A DNA stretch of 64,000 nt from Candidatus Villigracilis propinquus. Lineage in GTDB: Bacteria; Chloroflexota; Anaerolineae; Anaerolineales; Villigracilaceae. The notes under the pieces are model-generated. The model saw only the letters and a program-made list of their open reading frames with translations. It had not been told where the DNA came from and ran no database searches. The DNA is taken from NCBI GenBank assembly GCA_016714565.1, contig JADKDM010000038.1:124001-188000 (forward strand), written 5' to 3'. Position numbers and translations under genes: made by a program. Numbering within the stretch: the first letter of the stretch is position 1; the number at the start of each line of letters is the position of its first letter. Of this stretch, positions 45,424 through 58,961 are shown piece after piece.

Positions 45424-48400
45424 ATGCACAATATGACCCTGCCAAGTTCAAATCTAAAAATAAAAATCTATTTCATTGGCATTATCCTATTTATACTTTT
45501 ATCCTTGACAGGTACTCACCCAGCCAATGCGGCACCAGCTGGAGGAAGCTTGAGCCTTAACGGCACATCCAGTTATGTGACCTTAGGCAATATCGCCGGA
45601 TTGGGTGTCACAAACTTTACGCTTGAAGCAATGGTCTACTGGACTGGCGGTGGGGTTGCAACCAGCACAGGCGCAGGCGGTATCACCGCGATCCCGATCA
45701 TTTCCAAGGGACGCGCTGAATCAGATGGCTCAAATCTGGATATGAACTATTTTCTTGGCGTCACAGCGGCAGGAAATTTAGCGGCTGATTTCGAAGATAC
45801 AGCCACAGGATTAAATCATCCAGTCACAGCCACATCTGTGATGCTGACAAACACATGGAACCACGTAGCCGCCACGTACGACAGTGCAACGGGTACGTGG
45901 TTTCTTTTTGTTAACGGCGTTCAGGCCGGGACAGCCAATGCTGGCGCAGGCATTTTGCCGCGTTCAGATAGTATTCAACATGCTGCCATCGGTACAGCCA
46001 TGACATCAGCCGGTGTCGCTGCAGGCTTCTTTGCCGGCCGAATTGATGAAGTGAGAATTTGGAATGCAGCGCGTACACAAGCTCAAATTCAAACTAGTAT
46101 GTTCACTGAAATAAACAGTGGCGCAAACCTTGTGGCACGCTGGGGCATGGCTGAAGGCGCAGGAGCAATCATCAATAGCTCTGTTGGATCGTTCCCTGGC
46201 ACGTTGACAAACGCGCCCGCATGGCATTCGGGTTATCCATTCGGGTCAGCAGTCCGTTTTGATGGGACAAATGATTATGTTAACTTTGGAACTACAGGCA
46301 GGGATAATTTAGGTTCTTCTACATTTACACTTGAATCGTGGGTATATCGAACTACGGGTGGCGTTTTGATGGGAACCGGCACCGGAGGATTGGGCGATCT
46401 AGGTTTGCCACAAGGATATCCAGTTATAACAAAAGGAATGGGACAGGGTGAAACACCTGCCACCGTCAACATGAACTATTGGATGGGTATCGCTTCCACA
46501 GGAGTTATTGCTGCGGACTTCGAAGATACTGTAGGTGGGGTAAATCATCCCGTCGTAGGTATTACACCGATTCCTGTCAACACATGGCATCATATTGCTG
46601 TAACTTACAATGGCAGTTGTTGGTCCCTCTTTCTAGACGGAAACCCAGAGGCGGTAAGCGGTTCAACAACACAATGCCCAAACAGAATCCCGGAGGCTGC
46701 AAGTCTTCAATATGCTGCACTGGGCTCCACTCTGCAAACATCCGGGGCAACCGCAGCTGCATCCGGTTATTTTCCAGGCATTATTGATGAAGCCCGCATT
46801 TGGAATTCTGTACGCTCTGTTGCAGAAATCCAAGCAAATATTTATTCTGAACTCACAAGCGGCACTGGGCTACTCGCACGCTGGGGATTGGATGAAGGAA
46901 CAGCAATTACAGCTACAGACTCCGTCGCGCCTGTTCAAAATGGAACCCTGACCAACGGCCCTACATGGGTACCAGGCTTCCCCTTCCCAGCTCCAGTGGA
47001 TTCAATCCCACCAGCTGCACCAATCGGCTTGACCGCCACACCATACAGCAATGGCATCTTATTGAATTGGACGGCCAACGCAGATCCAGATCTGGCTGGC
47101 TACAATATCTATCGCAGCACGTCACCATCCGTGCCGCTGGTTGGCCCCATTAATGGCGGCACGCTATATACAGGAACCACATACAACGATGGTGGATTAA
47201 TAAATGGAACCACCTATTATTATGCAATCACCGCGGTGGATACATCTGCAAATCCATCTGCCGCATCAAATGAAGTCAGTGCTACTCCATTATTAAGCCT
47301 TGGCTCTGCTATACAGTTTAATGGCAGCACCCAATACTCCACATTTGGAGTAGGCAACACACTCGCATCCCCCACCTACACAATCGAAACATGGTTCAAG
47401 CGCACAGGTCCCGGTGTGGGCGTAACCACGGGCGGAGGCGGGATTGCATCTGCAATTCCATTGATCACCAAGGGAACTTCTGAGGCGGAAACTGCAAATG
47501 TTGACATCAATTATTTCCTTGGAATTGACGCAGGCACAGGAGCCTTGATCGCAGATTTTGAAGAAGGTGCAGGCGGGATACTTCCGAGTCAAAATCACCC
47601 TGTAAGCGGCACAACAGTGATTGCAAACAACGTCTGGTATCATGCCGCCGCAACTTACGATGGCACAACATTAAACCTGTACTTGAACGGCACGCTCGAA
47701 GGAAGTGTCGTCGTTGGTCAGCCAAGCGCATCAGCAACAACTTCACCAACAGCATTCGCCACATCCATCCGCTCAAACGGCACCACACTGCAAGGATTCT
47801 TCCAGGGCGTCATGGATGAAGCGCGCATTTGGAATCGTGCCTTGCCACTACCCGAGCTGCAATCCAACATCAACACGCAATTAACAAGCGGCACGGGAAT
47901 GATCGCACGTTGGGGAATGAATGAAGGGACAGGAGCCGTCATCTCAAGCTCAGTAGGAACATTTGACGGGGCATTGACGAATGGGCCTCTCTGGGTGCCC
48001 GGCGCTCCCTTCAATTTGACATTTAACGCACCTCCCTCCGCGCCGACGCTTGTCAGCCCTCCCGATAATAGTACCGACACCTCGACATCACCCACTTTGT
48101 CAGTAGATGTCTCTGACCTCGATGGTGGCAACTTAACTGTGCAATTTTATGGACGTCCTGTTGGCGCAGTTGCAGGGGCAGACTTCTCCATCATCGCCAT
48201 TCCTGATACACAGTATTACACCAGCTCATTGTACGGCGGCTCTCCTGCCATCATGGACACACAAACCCAATGGGTCGTGGACAACATGGCAGCCAACAAC
48301 ATCCAATTTGTGACCCAGCTGGGTGACTGCACGGAGCATGGAGATCAATTCATTGTTGAATGGCAAAATGCCGATCAGTTCTTCCAGACGATCGAAGACC

Positions 48401-51400
48401 CTTTCACCACAGGTCTGACCTATGGCATGCCCTATGGCATCGCACCAGGCAATCACGATGAAACTCCAATTGGAACGCCTAACGGAACGACACTCTACAA
48501 TCAATTCTTTGGAGAGGCACGCTTCCTTGGACGTGATTATTATGGCGGCCATTATGGTGCCAACAATGATAATCATTATGAGCTATTCAGCGCCAGCGGC
48601 ATGGACTTTATCGTTGTCCATTTTGCATACGATACATCGGCGAACGCTGCTGTGTTGAATTGGGCCGACAATCTATTGCAGACCTACAGCACCCGCCGAG
48701 CGATCATTGTGACTCATTGGCTCATCAACGGCGGCAACAACGCAACCTACAGCGCACAGGGACAGGCGATCTATAACGCATTGAAAGATAACCCCAACCT
48801 GTTCCTCATGCTTGGTGGACATGTTCCTTCCCCGGCAGAAGGTCAGCGCTCAGACACCTTTAATGGCAATACTGTTTACAGCCTGATGTCAGATTATCAG
48901 GGACGTACAGCAGGCGGCAATGGCTGGCTGCGCATTATCACCATTTCGCCTACCAATAACAATATTCAGGTCAAAACCTATTCGCCGTGGCTGAATCAAT
49001 TCGAGACCGATGCAGACAGCCAATTCTCTTTACCAGTCAATCTGGTCAACTCTTTCCAATTGATCGGAACAGATACCGTCCCATCCGGCGGAACTGCCAG
49101 TGTTACATGGCCGGGTTTGAACAACAGCACCGAATATGAATGGTACGCAGTTGTCAGTGATGGTTCTGCTTCTGCCACAAGCTCCACCTGGAGTTTCACT
49201 ACGGAAGCACCTGCAAATGTTCCACCGACCATCACCGGACAAAATCCGCTTTCGACAAACGAAGAAACAGCATTAACGATCACACCTGCCGATCTTACCG
49301 TTACCGACCCTGATAACGTTTACCCAACAGGTTTCTCCCTCACTGTTCAGAGCGGAACAAACTACACCGTTGTTGGCACAACTATTACACCGGCATTGAA
49401 CTTCAACGGCACGTTGACTGTACCTGTCCTCGTCAATGACGGGACTGCAGACAGCAACATCTTCAACCTAAGTGTGACAGTCAATCCGGTCAACGACCTG
49501 CCTGTCATTACCGGACAAAACCCGCTTTCAACAAATGAAGATACCAACCTGACTATTGTCCTCGCTAACCTGCTTGTCTCAGATGTGGACAATACCTACC
49601 CAACAGGATTCAGCCTCACGGTCCAAAGTGGAGCGAATTACACATTTACAGGGAGCACGATTACACCTGCCCTAAACTTCAACGGCGCATTGACCGTTCC
49701 TGTCATCGTCAACGATGGGACTGGCAACAGCCTCCCATTCAATTTGACAGTGACTGTCAATCCGGTCAATGATGCACCCACCATTACGGGTCAGAATCCG
49801 CTTTCAACAAATGAAGACACCAACCTGACGATCGTTCTCGCAAACTTGCTTGTCACAGATGTGGATAATGTTTACCCAACGGGATTCAGCCTCACGGTCC
49901 AGAGCGCGGCGAATTACACCGTAGCTGGGGCAACGATCACTCCCGACGCACAATTTAGCGGCACACTGACCGTGCCAGTATTTGTCAACGACGGTACAAA
50001 CGACAGCAATATCTTTGACCTAACAGTTACAGTAAATGCACAAAATGATGCACCCACAGTGACCAACCCCGGCGCGCAGACAAGCGCAGAAGGAAGCGTG
50101 GTCTCTTTGCAGATTCTCGCAGCCGATACGGATATTCCAGCAGACACATTGACTTACAGCGCAACCAACCTTCCACAGGGATTGAGCATCAACACAACCA
50201 CCGGTTTGATCAGCGGCACATTGACGTATCACGCCGCTGCAGGAAGCCCCTATAATGTGACCGTCACCGTAAATGACGGGACCACATCCTCCTCTGCAAA
50301 TTTCACCTGGACAGTGTCTCAGGCTGCTTCCGGCTTATGCCCGAACGATGCAGCCCTTGTTGGCTGCTGGCAAATGGAAGAAGGCAGCGGTGCTTTCGTC
50401 ATTGACGGAACAAGCTTTGGAAATGACGGTGCCATTACTGGAGCCCCGACCTGGCCTGCTGGCGTGAGCGGCCTCGCATTAGACCTCAGCGGTACCGCCC
50501 AATACGCAATGGTTCCAGATAGCAACAGTCTGGATATCGCAACGAATAAGATCACTCTGGTTGCATGGATCAAGCCGGAGAAGGTCGCGACTCAAAACAT
50601 CATCAAGAAAACTATTGGCACGACTACTGCCAATGGATATGAGCTCTCTCTTTCTGCCGCAGGAAAAGTCTTCATGCGCTTGAATGGAAACGCCTTATAC
50701 CGTGTAGACTCGATTGCTTCCTATCCAACCAATGGAAGCACATGGATGCACGTAGCTGCCACATATGACGGCACGAACCTGAGAATTTATATCAACGGTG
50801 TTCTCGATAATACTCGCGCAGCCACTCTTACAATTGCCCCCAATACAACCAACCTTGGGATTGGCGCAGAGCCGACTTTCATAAACCTGTATCAAGGTCT
50901 GCTCGATGATACGCGTGTCTACAACCGCGACCTCAGCCTTGCCGAAATACAGGCACTCTTTGGTAATACTCAGCCGACCACAAGCGGTATTGCACCTGTG
51001 AACGTCAACGAAGATGCTGCCGATACATCCATTGACTTATGGACATCATTCGCAGATGCGGAAGATGCAGACAGCGCACTGACTTACACCATTACAACCA
51101 ATAGCAATGCCGCACTCTTCACCTCTGCCAGCATAGCGGCGAATCAAAACCTTGTGCTCGATTATGCACCGAATGTATTTGGCACATCCAATATCACGAT
51201 CCGTGCAACGGATACAGGCGGGATGTTTGTGGAAACCACCTTTGCTGTCACAGTGACATCGGTCAATGATGCACCGACGATCACGGGACAAAATCCGCTT
51301 TCCACAAATGAGAACACAGCGCTCGCAATTACTCTGGCAAACCTGCTTGTCACGGATGCAGACAACAATTACCCAACCGGCTTCACGCTGACCGTTTTGA

Positions 51401-54400
51401 GCGGAACCAATTACACATTTGCTGGCAACACCATTACCCCGTCGCTAAACTTCAACGGCACACTCACTGTCCCGGTCCAAGTCAACGATGGCACAGACAA
51501 CAGCAACATCTTTAACCTAACAGTCACAGTGAACGCAGTTAATGATGTACCAGTGATTACAGGTCAAAGCCCGCTGTCTACAAACGAAGACACCTCATTA
51601 ACGATTGCGCTCACAGACTTGCTCGTTACAGATTCTGATAATCCATACCCGACCGGATTTAGTCTCACGGTACAGAGCGGTGCGAATTACTCGGTAGCAG
51701 GTGCAACCATCACACCTACGTTGAACTTCAACGGCACACTCACCGTTCCCGTCCGCGTCAATGATGGAGCTGCGAACAGCAACATCTTCAACCTCACGGT
51801 TACAGTGAACCCCGTCAACGACATACCGAGCATAACCAACCCCGGCGCTCAAACCAATCTTGAAGGCGCAACAGTGTCGCTGCCAATTGTCGCAAATGAT
51901 GTTGACAATGCATCCTTAACCTATAGCGCAACGAACCTGCCGACCGGGCTGGCTATCAACCCTGCCAACGGCTCGATCAACGGCGCGGTGGATTACACTG
52001 CGGCAGCGTTGAGTCCGTTCAACGTGACAGTAACAGTTTCGGACGGAGTCGGAGGCGTGGCTTCCGTCAACTTCAACTGGACGATCACAGATGCAATCCC
52101 GCCGGCCAGCGGCCTCGTCTGCACCGATCTCGCATCCAAACCTGCCACAGCCTCCACAGGCGAAAAGCCGCAATCCAAAGTCTGGCAACACGACGGCATT
52201 TGGTGGGCAGTCTTCCCAACCAACGCCTCAGGCGCATCATCAGCCGGAACATGGCTGTGGAGATTGCAAGGTACTACATGGATCGAGGAACTCAAACTTT
52301 CGAACGCTACGAATACAAAGGCGGATGTGAAAACATCTGGCGATGTGGCGCACATCCTGCTTTATGCGGGGACGACGACCCAGCTTGTCTCTGCGGAATA
52401 TAACGGCGCCTCCTACGTGACTTGGAGCGGGCGCGCGGCTCCGTCGAACATTTCCCTCGCGAATAGCGAGATCGCCACGATCGACATTGACTCGACCGGC
52501 CGCATGTGGCTTGCCACTGAAAACGATGCAACCGGACAGATCGTTGCCTATTACAGCGACTCACCCTACAGCACATGGAGTGCACCCGTTACCATCGCAA
52601 CTGGCGTGAATAACGACGACATCGCAACCATCATCGCGATGCCTTCCAACCAGATCGGTATTCTTTGGTCAAACCAGAACACACAACGCTTTGGCTTCCG
52701 CATTCACAATGATGGTGCTGCTCCCGGAACATGGGCTGCAGATGAAGTACCTGCCTCGCAATCTGCACAAAATGTGGGCCTCGGCATGGCAGATGATCAC
52801 CTGCACATGACCGTCGCTTCTGATGGAACGATCTATGCTGTAGTCAAAACAAGCTACGATGTTTTAGGGTATCCGAAGATCGCATTGCTCGTGCGCAGAC
52901 CGGCGGGTACATGGGACAACCTGTACAACATCGACGATACAGGCACACGCGCCACGCTTATGCTCGATGAAGTCAACGGCTACCTGACCGTTTTGTACAC
53001 CTCTGCCGAAGGCTACAACCCGATGGTGTACAAGCAATCCACGATCGCACCGATCGCATTTGGGAACCGCACAACCCTGAGAGCAGCTGCGTTCAATGAT
53101 GCCTCTGCAAGTAAGGGAAATTACACAAGTGAGTTGGTTACGATTTTTGCGAATGCCACACAAGTCTCTGGCGAAATATGCGCTCCCATCCCGCCTGCTG
53201 GCGCAGACCTATCCATCACCAAGACCGATGGAACCACAGCGGTCCGCCCGACAGACAATGTGACCTATACCATCGTCGTCAGCAATAATGGGCCTCAAGC
53301 CGTCACCGGTGCAAGCGTACAGGATACCCTGCCCGCGGAATTCTCATCCGCTGCATGGACTTGTACCGGCACAGGCGGAGGCACCTGCTCTGCAAATGGC
53401 ACGGGTAGCATCAACGATCTGGCAAACCTGCCAGTCAATGCAAGCGTCACGTATACGCTCAATGCACAAGTCAGCAACACAGCAACGAGTGGCTTTACAA
53501 ACACAGCAACTGTATCCACGCCGGTTGGCATAACTGACCCGCTGCTGGCGAACAACTCAGCCAGTGACACAGACAGCATCATTGCTACAACTGCCGCCTG
53601 TGAAAATGACCCAACTCTAGTCGGCTGCTGGCCGATGGAAGAAGGCAGCGGCGCCGTTATTTTGGATGGCTCGATCTACTTCAACGATGGCGCAACGGTC
53701 AACGGTGCGGCTTGGGTTCCCGGACAAAGCGGACTTGCGCTTGATCTAAATGGGACCAATCAATATGTTTCCGTTCCCGATAACGCAACCCTGGACCTCA
53801 CCACCCAGATGACCGTGGCCTTGTGGATTCGACCTAACCGTCAGGCAACGCAAGACCTTGTCAAGAAGGCAATCAACGGCGGCACGAATGGGTTTGAAGT
53901 TGCCCTTGCCACTAACCTGCCTTCCTCACCCGCGCCAAGTAAGGTGTTTGTTCGCTTCAATCAACAAACCAGCGGCGATACCTACCGCGTCAACTCGGTA
54001 ACAAACTATCCATTTGACGGCGCAACCTGGATGCATGTGGCAGCCACCTATGATGGAACGACCATTAAACTTTATATCAATGGTGTACTTGAATCTAGCT
54101 TGCCTGCCAACGTGGCTATTGCAACGAATAATCTGCCGCTTACCATTGGCGCGCAGAGCGATAACAGCCGCTATTACCAGGGCTCGATGGATGAAGTCCG
54201 CGTGTATAACCGCGCACTGACCATTGACGAAGTCCAAACCCTTTTTGGCAACCACCCGCCTGTAGCTGTTACAGATCCGTACACCACCAACGAAGATACC
54301 GCCATCAACGCAAACATTGCTACAGGCGTGTTGTCCAACGACACCGACCCAGACCTCGATGCTTTGACAGCAGTGAAAGACAGCGACCCCATCAACGGGA

Positions 54401-57400
54401 CGCTGGTGCTCAATGCGAACGGCTCATTCGTCTATACCCCAACCGCCAATACCTGCGGAAACGACTCGTTCACCTATCACGCGAATGACGGCCAGTTCAA
54501 TTCAGCCGTAACCACTGTCAACCTGACTGTCACCTGCGTAAACGATGTTCCAACGACAAGCGGCATCGCAAACGTAACTGTCAATGAAGATGCGCTCAAT
54601 TCAACGATTGACTTGTGGCCATCCTTTGCTGATGTGGAAGATACAGATAATCTGTTGACCTACACCGTCACCGGAAATACGAACGCGGCACTGTTCACCT
54701 CTGTCAGCGTAGTAGGTGGGCAGAATCTCGTTCTGGACTACGCACCAGACCAAACTGGCAGCGCCCAGATCACGGTCCGCGCAACAGATGCGGGACTTCC
54801 ATCTCAATTCATTGAAACGACATTCACCGTCACAGTCAATGCGGTTAATGATGGCCCGACCACTTCCGGCATCGCCAATGTGATCGTGAATGAGGATGCG
54901 GCTGACACATCCATTGATCTGTGGCCCTCGTTTGCGGATGTCGATAATGCTGACAACACATTGACCTACACAATCACCGGAAATACGAACGCAGGTTTGT
55001 TCACATCGGCCACAGATCAACGGCGGACAATTCCTTGTTCTGAATTACGCTCCAAATACAAGCGGCGTTGCACAAATCACAGTCCGCGCCACGGACCCGG
55101 GAGCATTATTCGCCGAAACCTCCTTTACGGTAACGGTTAATCCGGTCAGCGATCCGCCAATCTTTACGAGCGCCCCAATTCTTGTGGCACTTGAAGACAA
55201 TACGTACACCTACAATATTACAACCAGCGATCCTGACCCAGGTGACACGCTTACTATCAGCGCCCCAACTCTGCCATCGTGGTTAACTCTTACAGACAAT
55301 GGGAACGGTACTGCCATACTAAGCGGCATGCCCGTCAACGCAAATGTTGGTGCCAACAATGTGACGTTACGCGTCAATGACGGCACAACGGATGTAGATC
55401 AGAGTTTCATTGTCAACGTGACGAATTCAAACGATGCGCCAAGCTTCACCAGCGCACCGGTCACAACGGGTTCTGAAGATGTGCTCTACTCCTATAGCAT
55501 CACTACGACCGACCCGGACTTTGGAAGCACCCTTGTCATCACTGCCCCGACCCTGCCGGCATGGTTAACTCTCACTGATAATGGAGATGGTACGGCTGTT
55601 CTGAGCGGCACACCCGCAAATACAGAAGTTGGACTGCATAACATCTCGCTGCGCGTGAGCGATGGGTTGGCCTTCGTGAATCAAGTATTCACCATCAATG
55701 TTGGCAATACAAATGATGCGCCATCCTTCACGAGCACTGCAGTAACCACCGCAACAGAGGACACAGCCTACACCTACGATATCGCCACAACCGATCCCGA
55801 CACAGGAGCCATTCTCGCCATTACTGCTCCAACGCTGCCGGCATGGCTGACCCTTGTTGATAATGGTGATGGAACGGCATCTCTCAGCGGCACTCCAACT
55901 GACGCCAATGTGGGAGCGAACAACGTCACATTGAACGTCAGTGACGGCTTTGCCAATGTGGATCAGATCTTCGTCATCACGGTTGCCAATCTAAATGATG
56001 CTCCTTCTTTCACAAGTACACCAGTGACGACAGGGACTGAAGATAGCGTTTACACCTATCTCATCACCGCCTCAGACTCGGACCTTGGAGCTGTTCTTTC
56101 CATCAACGGGCCGACTCTACCCTCCTGGCTGACTCTTACCGACAACGGCAACGGAACAGCCATTCTCAGCGGTATGCCAGCCAACGTGAATGTTGGAAAC
56201 AATAGCGTGGTGCTCGAAGTCTTTGACGGAACCGTAACCATCCCGCAGGCCTTCACCATCGTGGTGAGCAACACGAATGATGCTCCAGCGTTTACCAGCT
56301 CAGCAGTTACCAGCGCAGCTGAAGGAGCTCCTTATATCTACAACATTACAACAAACGATCCAGACCTTGGCGATACGCTGACGATCACTGCTCCTGTCCT
56401 GCCCTCCTGGCTAACCTTCACTGATAATGGAGATGGAACTGCATCGCTCAATGGCACGCCGGCCAGCACAGATGCAGGTAATCACAACGTGAGTCTGCAT
56501 GTAAGTGATGGAATCGCCAGTGCGGATCAGCTCTTCACAATTCTGGTCTCCAGCACGAACAATGCACCGGTCATCACACTGCAATCCAATTCAAAGAATG
56601 TAGACGAAAGCTCACCGCTCTTCTTCGATGCCGCTAATTCAACCGTCATCGCCATCAACGACTCTGATGCAGGGGCGGGTAATCTTCAAGTCACGTTGAG
56701 CGTCACGCAAGGCACGTTCACTCTTGCCACCACCAGCGGACTAACGATTACACCTCCCGCGGATGGGTCTGGCGACATAAGCATTATCTTCACCGCCACA
56801 CTGGCCGATATCAACGCCGCACTAAATGGCATGCGCTACGATCCGTCAGCCGGATATAACGGTGTTGATACCCTCCAAATCACAGTGGATGACCTTGGCA
56901 ACACCGGCCTGGGTGGCAACATGTCAGCCAGCGCAAGTATGGATCTCAACATAGCTGCCATGCCTCCAAAGGTCGTCTCAAACGGTGTCAACTCCGTTTC
57001 GGATACAGGTGATGGGATTCTTAGTGAAAGTGAGGTCGTCACAGTCGGCATTACTCAGTTCATCGTCACTTTCGACCAGGATGTCAACAATCCATCAGGC
57101 GATACAGATATTAGTGACGTTACCAACCCAGCCAACTACAAGCTCGTTCACGACAATGGAAACGATTTCCAGACCACGAGCTGCGCCAGCGGAGTAAATC
57201 CGCAGGATGTTTCCATAAACATCAACTCGGTTGTCTACGATAATCATTCAGGCAGTGGACCGTTCGTAGCCACCCTCAATGTCAACGACGGACTGCCGCT
57301 TGCATATGGCAACTACCGCCTGTTTATCTGCGGCACAACATCCATTACTGATCCTTATGGATTGAAACTCGCAGGAGATGGAGTCAATGCCGGTACTGAT

Positions 57401-58036
57401 ATGACACGTTCCTTCACAGTGATAAACAACACAGGTGGTGGTGGCAGCAATGGCGATAATGGTGGTGGCAGCGCTAGCAATAGTAGTTTGGCAAAATTCT
57501 CAATTTCAGGTGTATTGATCCCGGTAACCGGCTTTGCTCCTGATGTCACTACAACAATACCCGCCCAACCCATGGAAGACACTTACAAATCCACAGGCGT
57601 TCTGCGTCTTGAAATCCCAAGTCTAAGCATTAATAAGCAGATCGTGGGAATTCAATTCAAGAATAAGGGCTGGGATGTCAAATGGCTTGAGGATAGTATT
57701 GGATATTTGGAAGGTTCAGCATACCCAACCTGGAGTGGCAACTCAGTCTTGACCGGACATGCAACGGATGCGAACGGAAACATCACAAGCTTCGGGTATA
57801 TTCGTGAACTCGCTGTAGGTGAAAAGATCATGATCCATTCGAATGGAATGATCTATATTTACCAGGTGAAAGAGAATCGGCTGATTCTACCTTCGAGCAT
57901 CGAATCACTCTTCAAACATCAGGACTATTCATGGATAACACTGGTCACCTGCGAAAATTACAATGAAGACCTTGGGAAGTACACTTCTCGTCGTATTGTA
58001 CGTGCCGTACTCATCAGTGTAATACCTGAAAAGTAA
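45424..58036 (+). CDS. Giant secreted multidomain surface protein with C-terminal sortase domain (one frameshift)
   Basis: About 4,203 residues once one extra base near 55015 is removed (first frame ends at 55140, second is open to 58036). Order: signal peptide (1-37); two LamG domains (to about 515); FN3 (526-622); LamG (626-860); complete metallophosphoesterase (920-1193: IPDTQYY, QLGDC, PGNHDE, VTHW, LGGHV); three tandem about 93-residue cadherin-like repeats (1264-1542); Ig-like; LamG (1638-1849); more cadherin-like repeats; a propeller-like region (2226-2585); DUF11 (2593-2716); LamG (2723-2942); VCBS-like and cadherin-like repeats; five putative-Ig repeats (SWLTLTDNGNGTA type); a Gly/Ser linker; then a sortase fold with His about 4112, TLVTC Cys about 4176 and Arg about 4189-4193. 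An AGGAGG site precedes the ATG. Role inferred: adhesion or surface assembly. Confidence 0.88.
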
Positions 58037-58070
58037 CAAATAGCCAAAAATGTTTTGGTAATTGCAGTGT

Positions 58071-58475
58071 TCACTTGAGAACAGGAGACAAATTTTTGCG
58101 CAAGGAAATGCAAAGATTGAACAAGACAAAAGCAAGCCCGACCAAGCGTGAACGGATCACGGGATTGCGAGTGGATGTGCGAGTACGTACCTTATTTATC
58201 TGTTTGTAAGAGGACGCGATCCCGAAGCGTTGCCGATAAAGTTCAAAAACTTGGGAAGGCAACATTCCTACGGGTAATCCAGTCACAGCATACGCAAGCC
58301 ACTTGCTGTCAATGTCTTCCTTTCGAATAATGCTTGACCATCACTGCCTGAACCGTGTAGTGATTATGCTGTTGAATGTATAGTTTTTTGCTGGACTTGC
58401 CTCGAAACAAAGGTCGTACTTTGTTTGATTTGCCACGTACAGGAATGGGCGTAACGTAACTCAACTTGCGCTGGC
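58071..58475 (-). pseudogene. Transposase remnant (IS4/ISH3-like DDE family)
   Basis: The minus strand carries MTGLPVGMLPSQVFELYRQR and ASSYKQINKVRTRTSTRNPV, the conserved YREK-like C-terminal region of IS4/ISH3-type DDE transposases. Further upstream another frame reads PVRGKSNKVRPLFRGKSSKK and HYTVQAVMVKHYSKGRH, the preceding part of the same protein. The catalytic N-terminal half is missing, so it is inactive. Confidence 0.7.
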
Positions 58476-58477
58476 TA

Positions 58478-58526
58478 CTCACCTCACCCGCCGATTATTT
58501 TAGGAATATCAGGCGGATGAGGTGAG
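58478..58526. repeat. Inverted repeat next to the transposase remnant
   Basis: Arms CTCACCTCACCCGCC (58478-58492) and GGCGGATGAGGTGAG (58512-58526) pair with one mismatch around a 19-nt loop. Confidence 0.75.
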
Positions 58527-58895
58527 TCAATAGCTCTTTTCCGTTCAGACAGAATCAACTTGTTTTTCAAAAAATACAGTTGACCAATCTTCTATTAGGG
58601 TTGTTCCTGATTTAAGTTTAAGTATGCCGTGCATTCCTTAACCTAGCTCCTAGCCAGAGCGTTCAAAACCTTCCACTAAGCAGACACTGATCCTTGTTAA
58701 TATCTATTTATAAGTTCTTGTAACTGCTCTTGTGTGATGGTATTTGACAATTTAACAAGCTCAGTCCGGGGTGGACATATATCACTAAAACCGAAAATAC
58801 CTGTCGTATAATAAGCGGACAGTGGGATAACCCCGCCAAAAGACCAGCATCCCTGACAAGAAGTACAAAAAAATTCAACACCTTCAAAGAGAAAT
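58527..58895. other. Gene-poor stretch between IS remnant and NACHT gene
   Basis: No supported gene. A TATAAT box at 58807-58812 has no clear -35. The last part reads as a short helical peptide in one frame (PDKKYKKIQHLQREIKND) but has no start or ribosome site, and is more likely the remnant of a previous gene. Confidence 0.5.
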
Positions 58896-58943
58896 CAAAA
58901 ATGATTTATCCAAACTCTTGTCACAAAAGCACAAACCCTTCCC
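58896..58943. repeat. Direct repeat flanking the NACHT cassette, left copy
   Basis: About 48 bp containing AAAAATGATTTATCCAAACT and CTCTTGTCA, then a CCTTCCC end. It is near-identical to 61700-61746. Confidence 0.75.
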
Positions 58944-58961
58944 CCTTGAGCGGTAAGATGG

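Noticed and set aside
49215..51830. Regularly spaced similar DNA blocks that could look like a CRISPR or satellite array
   Set aside because: The period is about 280 bp, in frame, and encodes about 93-residue cadherin-like domains; there are no short repeats with unique spacers.
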